Source: Hymenobacter plasmatis
Lineage (GTDB): Bacteria > Bacteroidota > Bacteroidia > Cytophagales > Hymenobacteraceae
Assembly: GCF_020711255.1 (NCBI RefSeq)
Contig: NZ_JAJFAW010000021.1
Coordinates: forward strand, 42,633 to 106,632
DNA: 64,000 bases
Reading direction: 5' to 3'
The notes beneath the pieces are model-generated. The model worked only from the letters and a program-made list of their open reading frames with translations, ran no database searches and had not been told where the DNA came from. Positions 1-8,297 of this stretch are shown here, piece after piece (position 1 is the first letter of the stretch; the number at the start of each line of letters is the position of its first letter). Made by a program: the position numbers and the translations under genes.

Positions 1-1400
1 TAGCATCTCTCCTCCTTAGCACAGCGAGGTTTGGCCAAGCCCAGCAGTTCACCCCGCAGGTGCAGGAATACATCAAGGTGAATGCACCGACGGTGGCCCT
101 CATCGATGCCAAAGTGATAGATGGTACCGGTAAGCCAGCCCAACTTCACCAGACCGTGCTGCTGCAGAAGGGCCGCATTGTGCAGGTGGGCTCCGCGAAG
201 AAAGTGAAGGTGCCGGCCGATGCGCAGGTTATCAACTGCGCGGGCAAGACGCTGATTCCGGGCCTGGTGATGCTGCACGAGCACCTGTACTACACCATGC
301 CGGTGGGCGGCTACTTCAACATTGCCCAGATGCCGTACTCCTTCCCACGGCTGTACCTGGCCGGGGGCGCCACCACCATCCGCACGGCCGGCAGCATCGA
401 GCCGCAAACCGACCTGGCCATTAAGCGCATGATAGACGAAGGCAAGCTCATCGGGCCCGACATGGACGTAACCGCGCCCTACATGGAAGAGCCCAGCATG
501 GACATTCCGGCCCTGAACACGATACACGGCCCCGAAGAAGCGGCGGCAGCCACGAAGTTTTGGGCCGACAAAGGCTGCACGTCCTTCAAAATGTACATGC
601 ACGCCACCCGCGCCGACCTCGCGGCCGTGGTGCGGGAAGCCCACCAGCGCCACCTGAAGGTAACCGGGCACCTCTGCTCCATCACGTACCGGGAAGCCGC
701 CGAGATTGGCATCGACAACCTGGAGCACGGCTTCATGGCCAGCTCCGATTTCGTGCCCAACAAAGCCCCCGATGTGTGCGACAACGCGACGCGCCAGTCG
801 CTGCTGCGGCTGCCCCAAAACAGCCCCGAGATGAAAAGTCTCATCAGCTTCTTGGTGAGCAAGAAAGTGGCGCTTACCTCCACCCTGCCGGTGTTCGAGC
901 CCTACACCAACCGCGAAGTGGTGCTGGGCGGCGGGCTCGATGCCCTGCTGCCGCAGTTGCAGGAGCGCGAAACGGCCACCTGGAAACAAAACCAGCTCAA
1001 GGACACCGCCAGCGTGCGGCTGTTTAAGAAGGAAATGGCCTGGGAAAAGCAGTTTTACGACGCCGGTGGCCTGCTGGTGGCCGGCACCGACCCTACGGGC
1101 GCGGGCCGCACCATTGCCGGCTACTCCAATCGCCGACAAATTGAGCTGCTGGTCGAGGCGGGTTTCACGCCCGTGCAGGCCATCAAAATCAGCACGCTCA
1201 ACGGCGCTGTTTACCTGGGCCGGGAGCGGGAGATTGGCACCATCGAAGCGGGCAAGCACGCCGACTTAATCCTTATCAACGGGGACCCGGATAAGGACAT
1301 CAAGCAGGTGCGCCAGATGGAAATCGTGTTCAAAAACGGCGTGGGTTTCGACTCGGCAAAGCTTTTTGAGTCGATGAAAGGGAAGGTAGGCTTGAATTAA
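1..1400 (+). CDS. Secreted amidohydrolase family protein (5' end outside window)
   Basis: Metal-dependent amidohydrolase of the imidazolonepropionase-like type, probably periplasmic or secreted; the substrate cannot be told from sequence. The frame is open from base 3 and the first codons read like the end of a signal peptide (ASLLLSTARFGQAQQ), so the true start lies before the window; the GTG at 60 is internal. The N-terminal composite beta-sandwich strand (VALIDAKVIDGTG) is followed by the metal-binding HEH motif at bases 276-284, a later His in the NLEHG segment, and the final metal-ligand Asp in AGTDPTGAG. The C-terminal segment (GTIEAGKHADLILINGDP) is the usual family ending that closes the second half of the sandwich. 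It is followed by a gap of about 450 bases without a clear terminator. Family assignment is sure, function is not. Confidence 0.9.
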   Translation, partial: ASLLLSTARFGQAQQFTPQVQEYIKVNAPTVALIDAKVIDGTGKPAQLHQTVLLQKGRIVQVGSAKKVKVPADAQVINCAGKTLIPGLVMLHEHLYYTMPVGGYFNIAQMPYSFPRLYLAGGATTIRTAGSIEPQTDLAIKRMIDEGKLIGPDMDVTAPYMEEPSMDIPALNTIHGPEEAAAATKFWADKGCTSFKMYMHATRADLAAVVREAHQRHLKVTGHLCSITYREAAEIGIDNLEHGFMASSDFVPNKAPDVCDNATRQSLLRLPQNSPEMKSLISFLVSKKVALTSTLPVFEPYTNREVVLGGGLDALLPQLQERETATWKQNQLKDTASVRLFKKEMAWEKQFYDAGGLLVAGTDPTGAGRTIAGYSNRRQIELLVEAGFTPVQAIKISTLNGAVYLGREREIGTIEAGKHADLILINGDPDKDIKQVRQMEIVFKNGVGFDSAKLFESMKGKVGLN

Positions 1401-1858
1401 GCGGTGCCCGCTCGGCTGGTGTGTTTCCACGATTCAGGAGTGAGCAGTTATCGGCCGCCCAATGGCCGGGATGAGGGAAGAATGTGCCCGAGAGCCTGAA
1501 GAAACGGCCAAAGCTACCCCTGTTTCTATTTTTTTATTCCCTGCGAATAGTGGCTAGGACCGGGGTACAAGCCAGAATGCAAACGCTTGCACTCAGCCCA
1601 ATTTGCCGCAAGGTTGGCTGCGAAATCGTTTTAGATAAGGATAGAAACGATTGAAGCTCGTCCGGTATGGCCAAAACGCACCGCGGCATTTACCCGATGA
1701 ACCATCCTGATTTGCTTGCTGTTAAACACCCTTGAGCTATTTTATTTTCCTATCTTTTCGCTATCTTAAGAACATACTTGTGTAGCCACTTAAGCCCATG
1801 CCGCCACGTTAAGCCAGCACAGTGAGCGCCTTAACGAGCGGTGGGCTTTATCCTAATT
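1401..1858. other. Intergenic gap, no gene seen
   Basis: No convincing coding frame. Base composition is more AT-rich than the flanking genes. A short inverted repeat with 8-bp arms (AATCGTTT / AAACGATT, 1624-1652) is the only structure noticed. A loose -7-like box (TACTTGTG, near 1767) lies upstream of the next gene. Confidence 0.5.
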
Positions 1859-2224
1859 ATGCCCCTTGCCATGAACACCAATATTGTATTCCCCGAGCAG
1901 TTCGTTCCCCAGTTTCAGATTTCTAACCCCGCCCAGCGCCAAACGCACGACCTCAAAGTCTGGCCCTCCTGCTTTGCCGCCATGAAAGCCGGCAACAAGC
2001 CCTTCGATGTGCGCGAAAACGACCGCAACTTCCAGGTGGGCGACATGCTGCTGCTCCATGAAGTGGAGCCGGAAAACGAGCACGACACCGGCCAAATCAT
2101 TACCCGCTGGGTGAGCTACGTGCTGCAGGGCGGCGCCTTCGGCATCCAGCCCAACTGGTGTGTGCTGGGCTTCAGCGACCTCCCGCCCATCCCCACGGGC
2201 ATTACCGATATCCGGCTTTGGTGA
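1859..2224 (+). CDS. DUF3850 (ASCH/PUA-like) domain protein
   Basis: Small protein of about 121 residues. The segment from THDLKVWPSCFAAMKAG through FDVRENDRNFQVGDMLLLHE matches the DUF3850 pattern, an ASCH/PUA-like beta-barrel fold thought to bind RNA or nucleotides; no enzymatic role is established. The family's conserved charged core (DVRENDRNFQVGD) and the late glycine-rich strand before the C-terminus are present. Starts are possible at GTG 1841, ATG 1859 and ATG 1871, all in frame. I prefer one of the ATGs because the residues before MNTNIVF do not belong to the fold. It is monocistronic and convergent with the next gene. Confidence 0.75.
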   Translation: MPLAMNTNIVFPEQFVPQFQISNPAQRQTHDLKVWPSCFAAMKAGNKPFDVRENDRNFQVGDMLLLHEVEPENEHDTGQIITRWVSYVLQGGAFGIQPNWCVLGFSDLPPIPTGITDIRLW

Positions 2225-2292
2225 ACCCGGCCCGCCCCTGAGCAGAGCAACCCCAGCCCCTCCTGATACGAAGAGCCTGAGGTTCGAAATAA

Positions 2293-3420
2293 CTATCGCC
2301 CCTTCGCGGCCAGAAAGCTGCGGATGTTGTCGTTCAGAAACTTCGCATCGGCGGGGTTGGGCGCAGCGCCCGCGGTGTGGCCCCACAACGACGGAATCGG
2401 CTTCAGCACCACCCCGGGGATGAAGGCAGCTTCGTAGCGCGCATCGGTGAGCGGGAAGTACAAATCCGTTTCCGAAGGCATGTACAGAATGGGCGCCTGG
2501 ATGGAGCGCAGGGCCTTTTCTACGTTGCCGCCAAAGGCGGGCGTGGTGCCCACGTCGTGCCGCTCCCAGGTGCGCATCTGCAGAATCAGGTCGTTGGCAT
2601 CGGCGCCGGGAATGAAGTGGGTGCGGTACTCGTGCAGTACCTGCTCAAACGTGGTGCCGGGCTTGGCGCCGGCGCGCCAGAGCTCGCGCCGCCACCATTC
2701 CTGCGAGTATAGCCAGCCGGTCCAGACCATGGCAAAGGCCTCCAGTCCTTTGGTGGGCGGAGCCGTGTAGTCGCCGTTGTTGAAGGCGGCATCGGCGGTG
2801 AGGGCGGCTATTTGCCCTTCGAGGCGTACCACGCCGTGGGGATAGGTTTTGGCGGTGCCCGAAGTGGCCACCAAGCGGTCGGCGAAGTGGGGGTAGCTCA
2901 CGGCCCACTGAAACGCCTGCTGGGCGCCCATCGAAAAGCCAATGATGGCCTTGAGGTGGGTGATTTTCAGGTCCTGGCCCAACAGCTGGTGCACGGCCTC
3001 CACGTTGTCGCGAATGGTCATGACCGGGAAGCGCGGGCCGTGGTAGGGCTCGGGCGTGTTGCTGGGCGACGACGACTTGCCGTTGCCGAACAGCTCGGTA
3101 GCCACCAAAAACACCTTGGCGGTATCGAGCGCCTTGCCCGGGCCAATGAGCCACTCGTAGCCGTGGTGATTGGCCATGTAGTGCGAAGGCAGCAGAATGG
3201 CGTTGTCGCGGGCGGCGTTGAGGTGGCCGTAGGTGCCGTACACCACGCGGGCCTGCGGCAAGGTCACGCCGCTTTCGGTCCGGAAATTATTGATAACAAA
3301 GACGTGGTGCTGGGCACGGTCCGGGCGCTTGGTGGCGGGCGCATCCTGAGCGGGTACGCGACTGCTGGCCCCGGCGATGAGGGCCGCAGCCAACGAAAAA
3401 CAGCGTAAAAATGAAGACAT
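2293..3420 (-). CDS. Exported alpha/beta hydrolase, MetX-like
   Basis: Alpha/beta-hydrolase related to homoserine O-acetyltransferase (MetX). The nucleophile elbow is GFSMGAQQAFQWA, the acid lies in SETDLYFPLTDARY and the catalytic His in LWGHTAG. Starting at ATG 3420 gives a signal peptide (MSSFLRCFSLAAALIAGASS) with cleavage near VPAQ, so the protein is probably periplasmic. That argues against a role in cytoplasmic methionine synthesis; a true metX lies at 15.6 kb. The longer start at 3456 is unlikely because a TAAGTTTG box at 3454-3461 would put transcription start inside that extension. The active-site elbow has Ser-Met where MetX here has Ser-Leu. A hydrolase or acyltransferase on an unknown ester is the safest call. 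Confidence 0.82.
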   Translation of the reverse strand: MSSFLRCFSLAAALIAGASSRVPAQDAPATKRPDRAQHHVFVINNFRTESGVTLPQARVVYGTYGHLNAARDNAILLPSHYMANHHGYEWLIGPGKALDTAKVFLVATELFGNGKSSSPSNTPEPYHGPRFPVMTIRDNVEAVHQLLGQDLKITHLKAIIGFSMGAQQAFQWAVSYPHFADRLVATSGTAKTYPHGVVRLEGQIAALTADAAFNNGDYTAPPTKGLEAFAMVWTGWLYSQEWWRRELWRAGAKPGTTFEQVLHEYRTHFIPGADANDLILQMRTWERHDVGTTPAFGGNVEKALRSIQAPILYMPSETDLYFPLTDARYEAAFIPGVVLKPIPSLWGHTAGAAPNPADAKFLNDNIRSFLAAKGR

Positions 3421-3453
3421 TGCGGGAAGTAAAAAGTGCGCTTGGTGCAGTGG

Positions 3454-3485
3454 CAAACTTAACCGGTGAGGCTACTACAAGCCAA
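3454..3485 (-). promoter_or_regulatory. Candidate Bacteroidota promoter for the MetX-like gene
   Basis: Read on the minus strand: TTG (3485-3483), 21 bases, then TAAGTTTG (3461-3454), fitting the Bacteroidota -33/-7 pattern. Transcription would start about 28 bases before ATG 3420. Confidence 0.5.
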
Positions 3486-3604
3486 CGCCGAAAACGTTGT
3501 AAAGCGGCCCGCTAAGCCGCACAAAACCAGCTGTTCCAGTTAGCTCAACCATAACCCGCGGTTGCCCCAGGAGGTACGCTTGTTTATCGCCAACGGCCTG
3601 CCCC

Positions 3605-4774
3605 ATGAAAGCTTCAGCTGACCACCTACCTTCCCGCCGCCATTTTATGCGCCTGCTCTCGCTGGGCGCGGGCGCCACCATCGCCGGCCCGGCGGCCCTG
3701 GCCGGTCCGCTGCGCACGCTGGCCGATGGCCTTACCGCCGACCGCAAGCTGGGTGTGGCGCTGGTGGGGCTGGGCAAGTACAGCACCGGCGAGCTGGCCC
3801 CGGCCCTGCAGCAAACCAAGCTGTGCCGGCTGGCGGGCATTGTGACCGGCTCCCCGGCCAAAGCGGCGCGGTGGAAGCAGCAGTACAACCTTCCCGATAA
3901 CAGCATTTACGATTACAAGACCTTCGACCGGATAATCGACAACCCCGACATCGACATTGTGTACGTGGTGCTGCCCAATGCCCTGCATGCCGAGTACGTG
4001 GTGCGGGCGGCGCAGGCCGGCAAGCACGTCATCTGCGAGAAGCCCATGGCCACGTCGGTGGCCGATGCGCGCCGCATGATTGCGGCCATGCAGCAGGCAG
4101 GCAAGAAACTGAGCATCGGCTACCGGCTGCACTTCGAGCCCCACCACCGCGAAATGATGCGCTTGGGCCAGCAACAGGTGTTTGGCCCGGTGCAGCACCT
4201 GCTGGCCGACAACGGCTTTCGCTTTAACAACGACACGCCCTGGCGCGTGAACAAGGCCCTGAGTGGCGGCGGCCCGCTCATGGACATGGGCATCTACTGC
4301 CTGCAGGGCTGTATTTACACCAAGGGGCAGGTGCCGGTATCGGTCACGGCGAAGTTTACCCCGAAGACGGACCCCGTGCTGTTCAGGGAAGTAGAAGCCG
4401 GCGTGAACTGGCAGCTGCAATTCGCCGATGGCGCCACCGCCGACTGCCGCACCACCTACGCCGAAAACATGGCCAGCCGCCTGCGCGCCGAAGCCACCAA
4501 GGGTTGGGCTGAATTGGCCCCGGCATTCGGCTATGGGGGCCTACAGGGCCGCACCAGCCAAAGCGCCATGAACATTCCCAACGTCAACCAGCAAGCCGCT
4601 CAGATGGACGACTTTGCCGACTGCGTGCTCCACAACAAACTTACCCGCGTGCCCGGCGAAATGGGCCTGCGCGACGTGCAGTTGCTCGAAGCCATCTACC
4701 GCGCCGCTGAGACTGGCCAGAAGGTTTCAACCAAAGACGTAGCGGCGGTGCTGGATAAAGTGGGCAAGAAGTAA
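3605..4774 (+). CDS. Tat-exported Gfo/Idh/MocA oxidoreductase
   Basis: NAD(P)-dependent sugar or polyol dehydrogenase-type protein of about 389 residues. The N-terminus has a near-consensus twin-arginine motif (SRRHFMR) followed by a hydrophobic stretch ending in ALA, predicting Tat export of a folded, cofactor-loaded enzyme. The Rossmann motif is GVALVGLGKYSTG at about residue 56, the family hallmark EKPMA follows near residue 144, and GGGPLMDMGIYCLQG lies in the C-terminal alpha/beta domain. It resembles glucose-fructose oxidoreductase, which is also a periplasmic Tat substrate with tightly bound NADP. The substrate is unknown. It stands alone, with repeats and a terminator after it. Confidence 0.88.
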   Translation: MKASADHLPSRRHFMRLLSLGAGATIAGPAALAGPLRTLADGLTADRKLGVALVGLGKYSTGELAPALQQTKLCRLAGIVTGSPAKAARWKQQYNLPDNSIYDYKTFDRIIDNPDIDIVYVVLPNALHAEYVVRAAQAGKHVICEKPMATSVADARRMIAAMQQAGKKLSIGYRLHFEPHHREMMRLGQQQVFGPVQHLLADNGFRFNNDTPWRVNKALSGGGPLMDMGIYCLQGCIYTKGQVPVSVTAKFTPKTDPVLFREVEAGVNWQLQFADGATADCRTTYAENMASRLRAEATKGWAELAPAFGYGGLQGRTSQSAMNIPNVNQQAAQMDDFADCVLHNKLTRVPGEMGLRDVQLLEAIYRAAETGQKVSTKDVAAVLDKVGKK

Positions 4775-4779
4775 GTCTG

Positions 4780-4920
4780 TGTCATGCAGAGCAAAGCGAA
4801 GCATCTTTACCGCGTAACTAATCCACAATCGTCTGTCGTGCAGAGCGCAGCGAAGCATCTTATCACGTTCGAACGATTCGTTCAGCGGCGATAAGATGCT
4901 TCGCTGCGCTCTGCATGACA
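4780..4920. repeat. REP-like palindromic repeat, copy A
   Basis: A single arm (4780-4809, GTCATGCAGAGC...GAAGCATCTT) is followed by a near-perfect hairpin of about 31-bp arms: 4835-4865 against 4890-4920, around a 24-base loop. The core arm motif is TGCAGAGCGCAGCGAAGCAT. Related copies lie at 24.7 kb and 54.9 kb. It sits between two convergent genes and could also help terminate transcription. Confidence 0.85.
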
Positions 4921-5014
4921 AATGGCGCGAGCGTAGCGAGATACTTAAATGTGCCGACCTCCAGTTCGATGAACACAGCATGACCGTTCTTACAAGAAAC
5001 ACGGCGGCTCGCAC

Positions 5015-5050
5015 AAAAAGCCCTCGCAATCAATGTTGCGAGGGCTTTTT
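5015..5050. terminator. Bidirectional intrinsic terminator
   Basis: Perfect 15-bp stem (AAAAAGCCCTCGCAA / TTGCGAGGGCTTTTT) with a 6-base loop and A/T tracts on both sides, between the convergent oxidoreductase and aldo/keto reductase genes. Confidence 0.92.
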
Positions 5051-5076
5051 GGTATTTATAGCTAAATCAGATCCAG

Positions 5077-5940
5077 CTATGCGCCGATGCGGTCCAAAAT
5101 TGCCATGTCCTCGGCCGACAGCTGGATATCCGCCGTTTTCATGTTCTCTTCCAGGTGTTTCACTTTGGAAGTGCCGGGAATGAGCAGGATGTTGGGCGAG
5201 TGGTGGAGCAGCCAGCTCAACGCAATCTGCGGCGATGTGGCCTGGTGCTTCCGGGCCAGCTGGCCCAGCGCCGCCAGTGCCTCCGAGTTGCCGCCAGCCA
5301 ACGGGTACCACGGAATGAAGGCCATGCCTTGCTGGCGGGTATACGTCAGCTCAGCTTCCCACTTCCGGTTTTCGATGCTGTACATATTCTGCACAGCCAC
5401 CACTTTCACGTATTGCTGGGCTTTCTTAATCTGCTCAACGGTGACTTCCGACAGGCCAATGTGCTTTACTAGGCCTTCTTCCTGCGCTTTTTGCAGAAAC
5501 TCCAGGGTCTTTTCAAAGGGTACTTCCGGGTCGACGCGGTGGAGCTGGTAGAGGTCAATCTGGTCGAGCTTCAGGCGCTTCAGGCTGCCGTGCAGGACTT
5601 CTTCCAGGTGCTTGGGGCTGGCGTCGATGGGCCACTCGTTGGGGCCGGTGCGCAGCAGGCCGCCTTTGGTGGCAATGACCAGGCCCGGCTTGTACGGGTA
5701 CAGCGCCTCGGCAATCAACTCTTCCGAAACGTTGGGTCCGTAGCTGTCGGCCGTGTCAATGAAGTTCACGCCCAGCTCCACGGCCCGCTGCAGCACGCGG
5801 ATGCATTCGTCGTGGTCAGCCGGCGGGCCCCAGATGCCCTGGCCGGTGATGCGCATGGCCCCGTAGCCGAGGCGGTTAATGGTGAGGTCGCCGCCGAGGG
5901 CGAAGGTGGTGGGGTATGTTGACGTGGTGGTAGTTGCCAT
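5077..5940 (-). CDS. Aldo/keto reductase
   Basis: NADPH-dependent carbonyl reductase of the aldo/keto reductase superfamily, (beta/alpha)8 barrel, 287 residues from ATG 5940, probably cytoplasmic. The catalytic tetrad is visible: Asp and Tyr in FIDTADSYGP, Lys in VIATKGGL, His in LYQLHRVDP. The C-terminal cofactor-binding part (LIPGTSKVKHLEENM) is complete. The N-terminal segment YGAMRITGQGIWGPP resembles the YdbC-type subgroup. The longer in-frame start at 6009 would run through the hairpin behind dxs and is rejected. A weak -7-like box (TAAGTTCG, 6040-6033) precedes it. Physiological substrate unknown. Confidence 0.9.
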   Translation of the reverse strand: MATTTTSTYPTTFALGGDLTINRLGYGAMRITGQGIWGPPADHDECIRVLQRAVELGVNFIDTADSYGPNVSEELIAEALYPYKPGLVIATKGGLLRTGPNEWPIDASPKHLEEVLHGSLKRLKLDQIDLYQLHRVDPEVPFEKTLEFLQKAQEEGLVKHIGLSEVTVEQIKKAQQYVKVVAVQNMYSIENRKWEAELTYTRQQGMAFIPWYPLAGGNSEALAALGQLARKHQATSPQIALSWLLHHSPNILLIPGTSKVKHLEENMKTADIQLSAEDMAILDRIGA

Positions 5941-5961
5941 GAGTTGAATTGCTTTAAATGA

Positions 5962-5999
5962 AAACACCACCGACCAGGATTTCCCAGCCGGTGGTGTTT
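5962..5999 (-). terminator. Terminator hairpin behind dxs
   Basis: 11-bp stem (AAACACCACCG / CGGTGGTGTTT) with a 16-base loop and a short T-rich tail on the minus strand, between dxs and the aldo/keto reductase. Confidence 0.7.
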
Positions 6000-6053
6000 C
6001 AAAAGTCAATTCGCAGCTTTATTGTTTACTGACGAACTTACTAAACCCTGAGC

Positions 6054-8000
6054 CTACCGCAGCACCGTAGCCAGGGCATTGGTCGCCACTTTCTCGCTCA
6101 TCTCGCGCACGGCGGCGGCAATGCCGGCGGCATCAAAACCGCACTCTTTGTACAACTCGTCCTGGGTGCCGTGTTCCACCACCCGGTCGGGGATGCCGAG
6201 GCGCCGCACGGGCAGGTGGAAGCCGTGGTCCGTGAGGAATTCGAGCACGGCCGAGCCGAAGCCGCCAGGCAGGCAGCCGTCTTCCACCGTCACGATGGCG
6301 CGGTAGCGGCGGGCAATGTCGCGCAGCATTTCCTCGTCCAGCGGCTTGCAGAAGCGCATGTCGTAGTGGCCCGCGTCGAGGCCTTCGGCCCGCAGCGTTT
6401 CGGTGGCTTTCACGGCGTAGTTGCCGATGTGGCCGATGCTGAGGATGGCCACGCCACCCTCCTCACCCTCGCGCACCACGCGGCCCGTGCCGATGGCGAT
6501 GCGCTGCAGCGGCGTGCGCCACTGCGGCATCACGCCCTCGCCGCGCGGGTAGCGAATGCTAAACGGGCCGGCGTTTTCGGGCAGGGTGGCGGTGTACATC
6601 AGGTTGCGCAGCTCCTGCTCGTTCATCGGGGCCGATACCACGATGTTGGGGATGCAGCGCATGTAGGCCAGGTCGTAGCAGCCGTGGTGGGTGGGGCCGT
6701 CGGCGCCGGCAAAACCGGCGCGGTCGAGGCAGAACACCACGTGCAGATTTTGCAGGGCCACGTCGTGCACCACTTGGTCGTAGCCTCGCTGCATAAACGA
6801 GGAGTAGATGTTGCAGAACGGCACCAGCCCTTGCGTAGCCAGGCCGGCCGAGAACGTGACGGCGTGCTGCTCGGCAATGCCCACGTCGAAGGCACGGTCG
6901 GGCATGGCGGCCATCATGATGTTCAGCGACGAGCCCGAGGGCATGGCCGGCGTCACGCCCATGACTTTGGGATTGGCCTCGGCCAGCTCCACCATGGTGT
7001 GGCCGAACACGTCCTGGTACTTGGGCGGCTGCGGCTTGTCGGGAGTCTTTTTGTAAATCTCCCCGGTGATTTTATCGAACAAGCCCGGCGCGTGCCACAG
7101 CGTCTGGTCTTTTTCGGCCAGCGCGTAGCCCTTGCCTTTCACCGTCACGCAGTGCAGGATTTTGGGGCCGGGAATGGTCTTCAAATCATTGAGCACCGCT
7201 ACCAGGTGCTGCACGTCGTGGCCGTCTACAGGGCCGAAATATCGGAATTTCAGCGCCTCAAACAGGTTGCTTTGCTTGAGCAGGGTGGCCTTCATGGCCG
7301 CTTCTACTTTGCGGGCAATGTGCTGGGGGTTGGGCCCGAACTTGCTGAGCTTGCCCAACACGTTCCAGAGTTCGTCGCGCACCTTGTTGTAGGTGCGGGA
7401 GGTGGTGATGTCGGTGAGGTATTCCTTGAGCGCGCCCACGTTGGGGTCGATGCTCATGCAGTTGTCGTTGAGGATAACCAGCAGGTTGGAGTTGGCCACG
7501 CCGGCGTGGTTCAGGGCCTCGAAGGCCATGCCCGCCGTCATGGCGCCGTCGCCGATTACGGCAATATGCTGCCGGTCCTTCTCGCCCTTGTAGTCCGAAG
7601 CCACGGCCATGCCCAGCGCCGCCCCGATGCTGGTGCTGCTGTGGCCCACGCCGAAGGCGTCATACTCGCTTTCGCTGCGCTTTGGAAAGCCCGACATGCC
7701 GTGGTAGCGGCGGTTGGTGGGAAATTTATCGCGGCGGCCGGTGAGAATTTTGTGGCCGTAGGCCTGGTGGCCCACGTCCCACACCAGCTGGTCGTAGGGA
7801 GTTTTGAATACGTAGTGCAGGGCCACCGTCAGCTCCACTACGCCCAGCGAGGCGCCGAAGTGCCCGCCGTAAATGCTCACGGAGTCGATAATAAACTCGC
7901 GCAGTTCGGTGCTAAGTTGGACTAATTGCTCAGGAGCAAGCTTCTTAAGGTCGTCGGGCGAGTCAATCGCCGCCAGGAGCGGGCCGGGTTCAACTATCAT
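6054..8000 (-). CDS. dxs: 1-deoxy-D-xylulose-5-phosphate synthase
   Basis: Condenses pyruvate and glyceraldehyde 3-phosphate into DXP, the first step of the MEP isoprenoid pathway; thiamine diphosphate-dependent and cytoplasmic. The product is 648 residues from ATG 8000, close to the usual 620-650. Motifs in order: YGGHFGASLG (His at the active site), WDVGHQAYGHKI, the ThDP motif GDGAMTAG...NDN, the second-domain signature DRAGFAGADGPTHHG, and the C-terminal transketolase-like domain (VEDGCLPGGFG). The upstream start at 8075 overlaps a TACCTTTG promoter box (8081-8074), so it would not be transcribed intact, which supports 8000. Monocistronic, with its own terminator, divergent from the TonB receptor gene. 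Confidence 0.97.
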   Translation of the reverse strand: MIVEPGPLLAAIDSPDDLKKLAPEQLVQLSTELREFIIDSVSIYGGHFGASLGVVELTVALHYVFKTPYDQLVWDVGHQAYGHKILTGRRDKFPTNRRYHGMSGFPKRSESEYDAFGVGHSSTSIGAALGMAVASDYKGEKDRQHIAVIGDGAMTAGMAFEALNHAGVANSNLLVILNDNCMSIDPNVGALKEYLTDITTSRTYNKVRDELWNVLGKLSKFGPNPQHIARKVEAAMKATLLKQSNLFEALKFRYFGPVDGHDVQHLVAVLNDLKTIPGPKILHCVTVKGKGYALAEKDQTLWHAPGLFDKITGEIYKKTPDKPQPPKYQDVFGHTMVELAEANPKVMGVTPAMPSGSSLNIMMAAMPDRAFDVGIAEQHAVTFSAGLATQGLVPFCNIYSSFMQRGYDQVVHDVALQNLHVVFCLDRAGFAGADGPTHHGCYDLAYMRCIPNIVVSAPMNEQELRNLMYTATLPENAGPFSIRYPRGEGVMPQWRTPLQRIAIGTGRVVREGEEGGVAILSIGHIGNYAVKATETLRAEGLDAGHYDMRFCKPLDEEMLRDIARRYRAIVTVEDGCLPGGFGSAVLEFLTDHGFHLPVRRLGIPDRVVEHGTQDELYKECGFDAAGIAAAVREMSEKVATNALATVLR

Positions 8001-8073
8001 CAGGGCAGGCGTGGTGGGAATGGGTGACGGGGATGTAACCGCCTGACCCGCTAAAAGATTATCGGGCTGGCAC

Positions 8074-8081
8074 AAAGGTAC
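8074..8081 (-). promoter_or_regulatory. Candidate -7 box for dxs
   Basis: TACCTTTG on the minus strand, a full match to TAnnTTTG, about 70 bases before the chosen dxs start. No clear -33 TTG at the usual spacing. Confidence 0.42.
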
Positions 8082-8297
8082 GATACCGAGCTAACAGCGG
8101 TTGTTGGGCACCGGCAGAATCGGGGCGTTTGTCGGGGTTTAACCATTGGTAATCTAGTTTATGCCCAAGCCCGCGGCTTTCGTGAGGACCTTTGTGTATC
8201 GGCAAGCCGATTGAGCCGGCAAGCTGTTGCTAAGTTTTATTATCTAAAAAAGACGCCGGATGCAACCTCCGGCTCCAATTGTGGCACTTTGGCCGCT

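Noticed and set aside
6171..7925. 584-codon frame antisense to dxs
   Set aside because: Same shadow pattern; dxs motifs are complete on the minus strand.
8081..8297. Possible cobalamin or other riboswitch before the TonB receptor
   Set aside because: No conserved core seen; the space is short and only a weak -7-like box (GACCTTTG) was found.
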